NCBI GenBank assembly: GCA_013349325.1
Contig: DUZX01000009.1
Coordinates: forward strand, 40,723 to 104,722
Reading direction: 5' to 3'
Length of the DNA: 64,000 nucleotides
Source of the DNA: Desulfuromonadales bacterium
GTDB taxonomy: Bacteria; Desulfobacterota; Desulfuromonadia; Geobacterales; Pseudopelobacteraceae
Positions 56,313-64,000 of the stretch are shown piece after piece. Each line of letters opens with the position of its first letter. The stretch's first letter is position 1. The notes beneath the pieces were generated by a model, which was given only the letters and a program-made list of their open reading frames with translations, was not told the DNA's origin and made no database searches. Position numbers and translations under genes: made by a program.

Positions 56313-58565
56313 TCACAGGTCGAAGAGAGTCGGCTCCTGCGGCAGGAACGCCTCAAAGCGGTCCTTCAGATGTCGCAGTTTTTCAAGATAGAAGGTCACA
56401 TTAATATCCGGATGCACGGGATCGAAGGCTTCTACCGGACGACACTGCTGATACGCAGTGACATCCCTGCCGGAACCGCTGACATAATAACTGATCTGGT
56501 CTCCGGCCCGGTATTTTCTCTCTGACGTGAGTGCAATCTCAAACGCGGCCGAACGATTACGTCCCCCCGACGCCACCTTTTCACGGTAGCTTTCAGGTGA
56601 TTCAGACAGCGTTTCCGTACGCGCTACCCAGGCGACGTCCAGGTCACGACGGCGCAAACGGGTACAGAAATCCTGGTACAAACGTTCGACTGAATCTCCC
56701 TGACCGCGTAATAATCGCTCGATAAGCTCACGCATAAATTCCCGCAGATAGGGCTTTTCACCCCGCGAACGCAGGCCGCTCCCCTTGATGATGACACGCT
56801 CATCATAGCAGAGCAAGGCGTAGTTCTTGGCCTTATAGGCAAACATGGATCGATAGCGCCCGTCCGGTTCAACCTCAATGCCATCCGGCAATACGTCTGA
56901 GATGCGTGCTATCAGATCCTGTTCTTCCGGCTCAGTCCGGCACGATTCAGGTGGTTTGAAATAAATACCGTCGGTATCGACTTCTACCGGCTGTGCTCCT
57001 GCCTCCAAAAGCAGCTGAATCATGTTTTTGATCGTCACGCGCCCCAGTCTGGTTACTTCGGCCGCTGCGACCGGATCAGAAAAATTGTGTAACGCAGCTC
57101 CCAGATAACCGTAGAATGAATTGATCAGCACCTTGAAAACCTGCTGTAGCGCATCAAAGTGGTGCCGCTGACTCTCGTCGGTTGCTTCACGGGCCAGCTG
57201 CTTGGCTGTCAGCCGGAAATTGCGCAGTTCTGAAAGCATCGGCAAAAACAGTCCCAGACTCTCTTTGGTCGGGGCCAGCTGGTAGGCCAGCATCAGCGAC
57301 GGATACAGCGAAGCCACATCGCAATGTACAATCGGGCTGATGATGCCTTGCCTGGCCAGCTCGGTATACCCCCCTTCAAATGGCACACTCCCGGTTGTGC
57401 GGGCTGGAATTGAATGACCACGATGCAGATATTCGCGCAGAAAGAGGCCGTTTATGCGCGTTGCGTTACCGCGAATGACGCAATTCTGGAAGGTAAGCGG
57501 AAAAATGCGGGCCTGCAGAAACCAGGGATACCCCAGTATGCGGAACAGCGCCAACGTTTCCCGGGTATCATCCTGATTGTAGCGATACAGGCGTTCCGGA
57601 TCATTCTGAAAGACCGCTGAAATCTCGCTGCCATCCAGATACGTGCGATCCGGCGCCGCAATCCCGAAATGGCGGGCCACCCCCTTCAGGCCATGATTTT
57701 CAAGGTTGCGCTGAGAGAGATCGTAGAGCTGAACGAGGAAATACGTGTCGATCACATTACGCCCGTAAATATCCCAGCGCGGATAATCGATGGTTTTATC
57801 GGCCAGCGTCCAGCGGGCGTGCGGCGTAATGTGCGGAGCAGCTCCATTGCGGCCCCAGTTGAGGCGGATACCATGCAGTCGGGCACGGGTAGCAATGTAA
57901 TCGAGGTCGAAGCGAAAGATGTTATGCCCGGTAATAACATCCGGATCACAGCGCTGGATCTGGCTGTTTAAAGCCATCAGCAGATCGGGCTCGGAAAGCT
58001 GATCGCCGCGCAGCACAACCTCATCGCCATGAGAATCCGTAAGTGCGATTGACAGGATCCGGTCTTCCGCTCGCTCCGGATTTGAAAACCCGTAACCGGC
58101 GGCACAATCGGTTTCGATATCCAATGCCAGACAGCGCAGCTCATCAAATTCGAGACCTTTAAACAATGTTACGCCGCTGGAAAGCAGGTATTGGTGGGAA
58201 ATATCCGACAGGAAAAGATAGGGTGAGTCAGCAGATCCGTGGTTTTTCCCCGTTTTTACCGCCAGAAAATCACGGGCGGTCAGGCAGTCGGCCCAGGAAT
58301 CAAACTTCAGCTGGAAGCGGAAAAAATCGTCCCCTTCAAGCTGGTGTACCGCACACGGTACCCGGCAGCCGGAAATCAGGGCCGGATCTTGAACTAATAT
58401 AAAAGGGTGAAAGGGCTCGTCGTGAAAGTGTACCTGGTTGCCGCTCCTGAAAAAGAGCCGCATGAAGTGCCCGACCGGCTCCACGGCCACGATGCCGGTT
58501 CGCTCGTCATGACCGAAAAGCAAGGGATTATGTTCAATGGCACTGTCATGCATCACATTATCCAA
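56313..58565 (-). CDS. family B DNA polymerase (Pol II-like)
   Basis: Exo motif LALDIETDC, DVASLYPSLMLAYQLAP, KVLINSFYGYLGA, VDTDGIYF. Confidence 0.93.
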   Translation of the reverse strand: MDNVMHDSAIEHNPLLFGHDERTGIVAVEPVGHFMRLFFRSGNQVHFHDEPFHPFILVQDPALISGCRVPCAVHQLEGDDFFRFQLKFDSWADCLTARDFLAVKTGKNHGSADSPYLFLSDISHQYLLSSGVTLFKGLEFDELRCLALDIETDCAAGYGFSNPERAEDRILSIALTDSHGDEVVLRGDQLSEPDLLMALNSQIQRCDPDVITGHNIFRFDLDYIATRARLHGIRLNWGRNGAAPHITPHARWTLADKTIDYPRWDIYGRNVIDTYFLVQLYDLSQRNLENHGLKGVARHFGIAAPDRTYLDGSEISAVFQNDPERLYRYNQDDTRETLALFRILGYPWFLQARIFPLTFQNCVIRGNATRINGLFLREYLHRGHSIPARTTGSVPFEGGYTELARQGIISPIVHCDVASLYPSLMLAYQLAPTKESLGLFLPMLSELRNFRLTAKQLAREATDESQRHHFDALQQVFKVLINSFYGYLGAALHNFSDPVAAAEVTRLGRVTIKNMIQLLLEAGAQPVEVDTDGIYFKPPESCRTEPEEQDLIARISDVLPDGIEVEPDGRYRSMFAYKAKNYALLCYDERVIIKGSGLRSRGEKPYLREFMRELIERLLRGQGDSVERLYQDFCTRLRRRDLDVAWVARTETLSESPESYREKVASGGRNRSAAFEIALTSERKYRAGDQISYYVSGSGRDVTAYQQCRPVEAFDPVHPDINVTFYLEKLRHLKDRFEAFLPQEPTLFDL

Positions 58566-58588
58566 AGTACCTTCTGCCTACGTTAAAA

Positions 58589-58618
58589 AAAGAGGGCGGT
58601 TTTTATGCCGCCCTCTTT
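58589..58618 (-). terminator. intrinsic terminator of metK
   Basis: Minus strand AAAGAGGGCGGCATAAAAACCGCCCTCTTTTTTT. Confidence 0.92.
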
Positions 58619-58631
58619 ACTGCATGAAAAT

Positions 58632-59798
58632 TTACAGTCCCGCTTTCTGTTTCAGCAGAGCGGCCTTATCGGTCCGTTCCCAGGTGAATTCCGGCAGTTC
58701 GCGGCCGAAATGTCCGTAGGCGGCTGTTTTGCGGTAGATCGGGCGCAGCAGATCAAGCTGCTCGATGATGGCACGCGGACGCATGTCGAAAACTTCGCGC
58801 ACGAGGCCGGAAAGGCATTCTTCCGGCAGTTTGCCGGTACCGAAGGTGTGCACCATGATCGAGACCGGCTGGGCGACGCCGATGGCATAGGCTACCTGTA
58901 CTTCGCAGCGGTCGCAGAGACCGGCTGCCACCAGGTTTTTGGCAACATAGCGACCCATGTAGGCAGCCGAGCGGTCAACCTTGGAAGGATCCTTGCCGGA
59001 AAATGCGCCGCCGCCGTGACGTCCCATACCACCATAGGTATCAACGATGATCTTGCGGCCGGTCAGACCGCAGTCACCCATTGGTCCCCCAACCACGAAA
59101 CGACCGGTCGGGTTGATGAAGTAGCGTGTCTCGGCATCCAGCAGCTCTGCCGGAATAACTTTTTTAACAACCTCGGCGATCACCTGCTCTTCAATCTCTT
59201 TGTGGGTGACATCCGGAGTATGCTGGGTAGAGATGACCACTGTATCGATACGGGTTGGTTTACCGTCGACATACTCAACCGAAACCTGTGATTTTGAGTC
59301 GGGGCGCAAAAATTTCAGCAGCCCTGATTTACGCACTTCGGCCAGCTTGGCAACCAGCTGGTGCGCCAACTGAATCGGCATCGGCATCAATTCAGGAGTT
59401 TCGTTGCAGGCATATCCGAACATCAAACCCTGGTCACCGGCACCCTGTTCTTTATGCAGCCCTTCACCTTCCGAGACCCCCTGGGAAATGTCCGGAGATT
59501 GCTTATCGATAGAAACCAGTACCGCGCAGGTTTCATAATCAAAACCCATGGCAGAGTCATTATAGCCGATCTCCTTAATGGTCTGCCGGACGATAGACGG
59601 CATATCGGTAGCAGCGCTGGTGGTTATTTCACCGGCGATGACGGCCATGCCGGTCGTAACAAGGGTTTCGCAGGCTACGCGTGCGGCAGGGTCCTGAGCC
59701 AGAATAGCATCAAGAATGGCATCAGAAATCTGGTCGGCTACTTTGTCGGGATGCCCTTCGGATACGGATTCGGAAGTAAAGATAAATTTTTCAGCCAT
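58632..59798 (-). CDS. metK: S-adenosylmethionine synthetase
   Basis: [62 protein letters not shown]. Confidence 0.98.
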   Translation of the reverse strand: MAEKFIFTSESVSEGHPDKVADQISDAILDAILAQDPAARVACETLVTTGMAVIAGEITTSAATDMPSIVRQTIKEIGYNDSAMGFDYETCAVLVSIDKQSPDISQGVSEGEGLHKEQGAGDQGLMFGYACNETPELMPMPIQLAHQLVAKLAEVRKSGLLKFLRPDSKSQVSVEYVDGKPTRIDTVVISTQHTPDVTHKEIEEQVIAEVVKKVIPAELLDAETRYFINPTGRFVVGGPMGDCGLTGRKIIVDTYGGMGRHGGGAFSGKDPSKVDRSAAYMGRYVAKNLVAAGLCDRCEVQVAYAIGVAQPVSIMVHTFGTGKLPEECLSGLVREVFDMRPRAIIEQLDLLRPIYRKTAAYGHFGRELPEFTWERTDKAALLKQKAGL

Positions 59799-59946
59799 GG
59801 TTACAGAACTCCTCTCGGTTTTTATAAATAGATGCGGCACAAGATATATTTGTGTGAATGTGAGAATTTATAGATAGGTAGCTGATTTGTCAAGCTAAGA
59901 GAGACATCGCCATCAACTATTCGATAAGATTCCTGCCGCAAACGGT

Positions 59947-59977
59947 AAAAGGCGCGACCAAAATGATCGCGCCTTTT
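59947..59977 (-). terminator. intrinsic terminator of peroxiredoxin gene
   Basis: AAAAGGCGCGA-ccaaaatga-TCGCGCCTTTT. Confidence 0.85.
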
Positions 59978-60017
59978 TTGAAACTACGGAAAGCCCTTGC
60001 AATGAGGCAGAATAGTT

Positions 60018-60614
60018 CTATTTCGAATGTTTTGCCAGATAGGAGGCAACACCTTCTGCGGTCGGTTTCATGGCTTCATCACCCTGTTTCCAGTTGGCCG
60101 GGCAGACATCGCCGTGCGTTTCGTGGAACTGGAGTGCATCGACCATGCGGAGCGCTTCTTCAACATTACGGCCCAGTGGCAGATCGTTGATCACGGAATG
60201 ACGTACAACGCCTTTGGTGTCGATCAGGAACAGACCACGCAGTGCGACGGAACCGCCAAAAAGGATGCCATAGGATTTGGCAATTTCTTTATTAAGGTCT
60301 TCAACCAGTGGGTACTGGATGTTGCCGATACCGCCATCTTCAATGGCTGTTTTTTTCCAGGCCAAATGAGAAAACCTGGAATCGACAGAAACGCCGATCA
60401 GTTCGCAGTTTTTGGTTTTAAATTCTTCTACTTTTTTATTAAAAGCAAGGATTTCTGAAGGACAGACAAAGGTGAAGTCCAGCGGGTAGAAAAACAGCAC
60501 TACATATTTTCCTTTCAGGGCTGAAAGGGTAATGGTACCGAAGCTGTTGTCAGGCAGTACTGCATTGGCGGTAAAGTCGGGGGCTGCCTGAGTTACGAGA
60601 GTAGTGAGACACAT
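60018..60614 (-). CDS. 2-Cys peroxiredoxin (AhpC/Prx1 type)
   Basis: YPLDFTFVCPSEILAFN and resolving VCPANW; start MCLTTLVTQ. Confidence 0.95.
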   Translation of the reverse strand: MCLTTLVTQAAPDFTANAVLPDNSFGTITLSALKGKYVVLFFYPLDFTFVCPSEILAFNKKVEEFKTKNCELIGVSVDSRFSHLAWKKTAIEDGGIGNIQYPLVEDLNKEIAKSYGILFGGSVALRGLFLIDTKGVVRHSVINDLPLGRNVEEALRMVDALQFHETHGDVCPANWKQGDEAMKPTAEGVASYLAKHSK

Positions 60615-60734
60615 AGATGAATCCTCCTTCAATTTTGGTTGGTAAATAACGATGGATACCTAATACCAGTCAAATGAACTGTTGTCAATAGGATAAAAAT
60701 AGTCTTTTAGTCTTTTTTTTATTACGGAACAATT

Positions 60735-60760
60735 GTGTCAAATGACACTATAAGTTGTCA
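60735..60760. promoter_or_regulatory. TGTCA-type operator candidate (palindrome plus third half-site)
   Basis: GTGTCA-AA-TGACAC followed by TTGTCA; TGTCA elements exactly 20 bp apart. Confidence 0.35.
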
Positions 60761-60789
60761 CTTTATAGATTATGCGCAAGCGGCTTGCT

Positions 60790-60815
60790 CCTCCGAGGTT
60801 TGAAGACCCCGGAGG
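60790..60815. repeat. dispersed palindrome family copy 3 (shorter, degenerate)
   Basis: CCTCCGAGGTTTGAAGACCCCGGAGG. Confidence 0.65.
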
Positions 60816-61057
60816 ATTGCTGATTTTATAACCTCCGCCTGCGACAACATGTACGATTTTTCCCATAAAACATATTGCCTCGATACAATGCAATTGCTAT
60901 TCTCTCTCCCATAAAAGTGCGTTTGCTCCAGTAATCAAAAGAAGAATTTTTGTGCATGCCACACCGGCATAACTTTTTTGCCATAATTCAGAACCCATCG
61001 CCGACTTCAATACTCCTTTAAACCGTTTATCGGTCACGACTGGCAAGGTGAACACAT

Positions 61058-61474
61058 ATGAAAACTTACCGTAAGGAATTATGGTTTGAGACCAGAACGC
61101 GCCGTGAATTGATCAATATCACGGCAACCGTTGCCGACTGCCTGCGCGAGAGCGGCGTTTCAGACGGCATACTGCTTTGCAACGCAATGCATATTACCGC
61201 CAGCGTCTTCATAAACGACGATGATTCCGGTTTGCATCAGGATTTTGAAACATGGCTGGAAGGGCTGGCCCCCGAAAAACCGTATTCCCGCTATCACCAC
61301 AACGGCTATGAAGATAATGCCGATGCGCATCTAAAACGGACCATCATGGGACGGGAAGTGGTTGTCGCCGTTACGAATGGCACACTCGATCTGGGACCCT
61401 GGGAGCAGATTTTTTACGGCGAGTTTGACGGCAAGCGGCGTAAACGGGTGCTGGTTAAAATTATTGGAAGTTAG
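61058..61474 (+). CDS. YjbQ/UPF0047 family protein (secondary thiamine-phosphate synthase-like)
   Basis: [55 protein letters not shown]. Confidence 0.92.
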   Translation: MKTYRKELWFETRTRRELINITATVADCLRESGVSDGILLCNAMHITASVFINDDDSGLHQDFETWLEGLAPEKPYSRYHHNGYEDNADAHLKRTIMGREVVVAVTNGTLDLGPWEQIFYGEFDGKRRKRVLVKIIGS

Positions 61475-63854
61475 CAAACTGCCGATATTCCACATCATTT
61501 ACCTGGCGGTTTTTTTATCCGGTTTCGCCTCTCTGGGATACGAACTCTGCTGGATCAGTAAAGCGGCGCTTCTGATCGGGGCAACGCCACAGGCGTTGAG
61601 CATCGTGGTGGCGGTCTTCTTTGGCGGTATGGCTGCCGGCGCCCTCCTGTTCGGTATCATTTCAAAGCGGGTGAAAAACCCGCTGCTCTGGTACGGGATT
61701 CTGGAGTGCGCTATCGGCCTGCTGGCGGCAATCACTCCGCTGCTGTTTAAACAAGCCGGAGCGCTGTACGCGCTGACCTACCACGGGAGTGTCGACAGTC
61801 AGGCGTTGCAGCTCCTGATTCGCTCCGCTCTGGTGGGGGGCCTGATTTTCCCGGCCTGTGCATTGATGGGGGGCACTCTGCCGCTGCTGTGCCAGTTTTT
61901 TATCAACACCAGTCGTGCCGATATCCGATTTTCAGCCGGAGTGCTCTACAGCGTCAATACCGCCGGCGCTTTTCTCGGCTGCCTGTTCAGCGGTATCTGG
62001 TCTATTCAATTCTGGGGCATTGATGCGACCATCCACTTCAACGCCCTGCTCAGCTGTTCCGCCGGAGCCGGCATCATGCTGTTAACACGTTCAATCGCCC
62101 CCCCGTCACCGCTTGAACTCCCCCCCTCCGTTACGCCTGTAATCACGCAGGCCGCATCACTCTCTTCGGGATTCAGGTTATACGGGCTCTTCTTTCTGGG
62201 CGGATTTGCGGCGCTGGGTTACGAACTGCTCTGGGTCCGGTTCCTGTCGCTCTTGATCTACAACACCGTCTACAGCAGCATTTTCACACTGGCAGCAGTT
62301 CTGCTCGGTATCGCTGCCGGCGGACTACTCGTCAGTCGGATACAGCTTCGTCCCGTGCAGGATCTGCTCGTATTCTCAGCAGCCAATTTCTTGATCGGTT
62401 TGAGTGTCCTTCTGCTGATGCTCCTGCCGGTGACATCGTGGGACTGGATCCGGGAATCCCGTTCCGTGCCGATGCAGGCCCTGCTCTGCCTGATCGTGAT
62501 TCTGATACCTTCCATCGCGTCAGGGGTCTCATTCCCGCTGGCATACCGTCTGATTGTAACCAGCAACATCAATTCCGGTCGGGATTTCGGATTTCTCGTC
62601 TCCGTCAATACCATCGGAGGTATCGTCGGATCACTGTTAATCGGTTTCTACCTGCTGCCGACTGCCGGTATGTATGCAACCGTACAGATCCTGACCTTCA
62701 TCAGTCTGGCCATCGGCACGACAGCCGTTTTCATGCATACCGAAAAAATGCCGTTGGTACGGAAAGAACTGCTTGTCGTTGCTGTCGCAACTCTCTGGCT
62801 GGGGATATCGCTTACCAGCGGCACCAGGCTGCCTGCGGATTTTCTGGCACCCAAACAGGCGATGATCGAGTTTGCCGAGGGGCTTTCTGCGTTTGTCGCC
62901 GTTGTAACGAAGGGTGGCAGTAAAACGCTGGAAATTGATCGTATGTGGCAGGGGATCGATGAAAAAGGGCACCAGATACTGGCCGCCCATATCCCTATGA
63001 TTCTGCATCAGGATCCGCAGCGCGTGCTGGTGATCGGCATGGGCACCGGGCAGACGGCCAGCCGTTTCCTGATGTATGGCATCAAACGGCTCGACTGTGT
63101 TGATATTGAAAAGAAACTGCCGGGTATCCTGCAGCGCCATTTCGATGCCGCCTGGCTGAATGATCCACGCACGCACATTGTGACCGATGACGGCAGAAAT
63201 TTTACGGCCTACACCAACGGAAGCTATGATGTTGTTTCAATTGAGGTGGGACAATCGTTCCGGCCGCATATCGCGGCATTTTATACGGTCGATTTTTACC
63301 GGGATGTCAAAAAGAGGCTTTCAAAAAACGGTCTGGCCTGCCAGTTCGTGCCGCTCGGTTTTTTTACGGAGCGTGAATTCCGCTCTATCGTCGCCAGTTT
63401 CCTGGAGGTGTTCCCGCAGAGTACGCTCTGGTTTAACAAATATGCCGAGTGTATTTTAATCGGCAACGCAACGCGCTCACCGCAGTTGAGTACCAAGCGA
63501 CTGGATCTGCTGCAGAGCAACAATACTGTCCGTGCTGATCTGGCTTACTCTTTTGAAGAAAGGCCCTGGCTGTTGATGAATAATCCAGACGTCTTTGCCG
63601 CAAATTATCTGATGGGGCAGCACACACTCGCCAAACTGTCAGCCGGCGCCCCCCTGTATCGTGATGATCGACCGATGCTCGAATATCAGGCCGCTCGCAC
63701 GACCTACTCCCGCAGCCGTTTTCATGATCTGATTACAAAAAATATGGATAGCCCGGACACCGTTTTTGCCCAGAAACTGCCGATAACGTCAGAACTGAAT
63801 ATTCTCCGGATTCGCCAGGAGACCGTGCACGAATCGCTGGCGGTAAAAAAGTAG
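61464..63854 (+). CDS. fused multi-TM (MFS-like) / spermidine synthase-like protein
   Basis: TM modules [21 protein letters not shown]... and [22 protein letters not shown]...; C-terminal [20 protein letters not shown]...[16 protein letters not shown] at 61362 is inside yjbQ, TTG at 61464 more plausible. Confidence 0.85.
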   Translation: MEVSKLPIFHIIYLAVFLSGFASLGYELCWISKAALLIGATPQALSIVVAVFFGGMAAGALLFGIISKRVKNPLLWYGILECAIGLLAAITPLLFKQAGALYALTYHGSVDSQALQLLIRSALVGGLIFPACALMGGTLPLLCQFFINTSRADIRFSAGVLYSVNTAGAFLGCLFSGIWSIQFWGIDATIHFNALLSCSAGAGIMLLTRSIAPPSPLELPPSVTPVITQAASLSSGFRLYGLFFLGGFAALGYELLWVRFLSLLIYNTVYSSIFTLAAVLLGIAAGGLLVSRIQLRPVQDLLVFSAANFLIGLSVLLLMLLPVTSWDWIRESRSVPMQALLCLIVILIPSIASGVSFPLAYRLIVTSNINSGRDFGFLVSVNTIGGIVGSLLIGFYLLPTAGMYATVQILTFISLAIGTTAVFMHTEKMPLVRKELLVVAVATLWLGISLTSGTRLPADFLAPKQAMIEFAEGLSAFVAVVTKGGSKTLEIDRMWQGIDEKGHQILAAHIPMILHQDPQRVLVIGMGTGQTASRFLMYGIKRLDCVDIEKKLPGILQRHFDAAWLNDPRTHIVTDDGRNFTAYTNGSYDVVSIEVGQSFRPHIAAFYTVDFYRDVKKRLSKNGLACQFVPLGFFTEREFRSIVASFLEVFPQSTLWFNKYAECILIGNATRSPQLSTKRLDLLQSNNTVRADLAYSFEERPWLLMNNPDVFAANYLMGQHTLAKLSAGAPLYRDDRPMLEYQAARTTYSRSRFHDLITKNMDSPDTVFAQKLPITSELNILRIRQETVHESLAVKK

Positions 63855-63894
63855 CTACTACCAAGTAACACTTAAATTAATCGTACAAAAAGCT

Positions 63895-64000
63895 CCCTCC
63901 CCCCTGGCGGGGGAGGGTTAGGGTGGGGGGGAGGTTGCCATGAAAGTACTCCGTTGCAGCTTCCCCCACCCCCTGCCCCCCTCCCGCAAGGGGAGGGGGA
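63895..64000. repeat. G/C-rich inverted interspersed repeat, reaching window edge
   Basis: CCCTCCCCC-ctggc-GGGGGAGGGTTAGGGTGGGGG ... CCCCCTCCC-gcaag-GGGAGGGGG. Confidence 0.8.

Noticed and set aside
59841-59880. GATATAT-containing stretch (CACAAGATATATTTGTGTG) upstream of metK as a second SahR operator
   Set aside because: It is dyad-like, but half-site order and spacing differ from the operator at 30105-30128; too weak to claim.
59841-60000. SAM riboswitch upstream of metK
   Set aside because: No recognisable conserved SAM riboswitch core; the strong hairpin at 59947-59977 is a terminator of the peroxiredoxin gene.
1-64000. CRISPR arrays, tRNA/rRNA genes, IS elements, prophage genes
   Set aside because: None recognised: no regularly spaced direct repeats, no transposase/integrase/phage motifs in the ORF translations, no cloverleaf-like sequence noticed.

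Overview
64 kb chromosomal window resembling a Geobacterales/Desulfuromonadota genome (inference from gene content: multiheme cytochromes, flagellar and T2SS gene order, SahR-like regulator). Main blocks: (1) 1-5130 +, a truncated, translationally coupled exopolysaccharide-type operon (TPR/beta-barrel outer-membrane protein, HEAT-repeat membrane protein, processive GT2 synthase, membrane CX5R phosphatase); (2) gyrA and a convergent UvrD/PcrA helicase; (3) 10090-22597 -, a flagellar operon flhA-flhF-flhG-fliA-flgF-flgG-flgA-flgH-flgI-flgJ-flgN-flgK-flgL with a sigma-54-like promoter; (4) an exported HExxH protein with a CFI-box-like C-terminus; (5) sahR-ahcY methyl-cycle operon and assorted housekeeping genes; (6) a YgbA_NO/ferredoxin pair with a Crp/Fnr-type site; (7) an FKBP PPIase with a Cys/His-rich insertion, divIVA, yggT, dapF; (8) gspC-D-E-F without gspG onward; (9) a small accessory island with a TumE-like toxin/antitoxin pair and DUF1640-like tandem duplicates; (10) 47088-54134 -, a probable porin-cytochrome extracellular electron conduit with 21 recognisable heme motifs, some CX3CH/CX4CH; (11) galU, TIGR04073-like protein, family B DNA polymerase, metK, peroxiredoxin, YjbQ and a fused MFS/spermidine-synthase-like protein. 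Several REP/BIME-like inverted repeats and a 33-nt dispersed palindrome family lie in intergenic regions. The two best candidates for undescribed systems are the exopolysaccharide operon at the left edge and the porin-cytochrome conduit. No tRNA, rRNA, CRISPR or transposase was recognised. All calls were made by reading the sequence and translations, without database searches.
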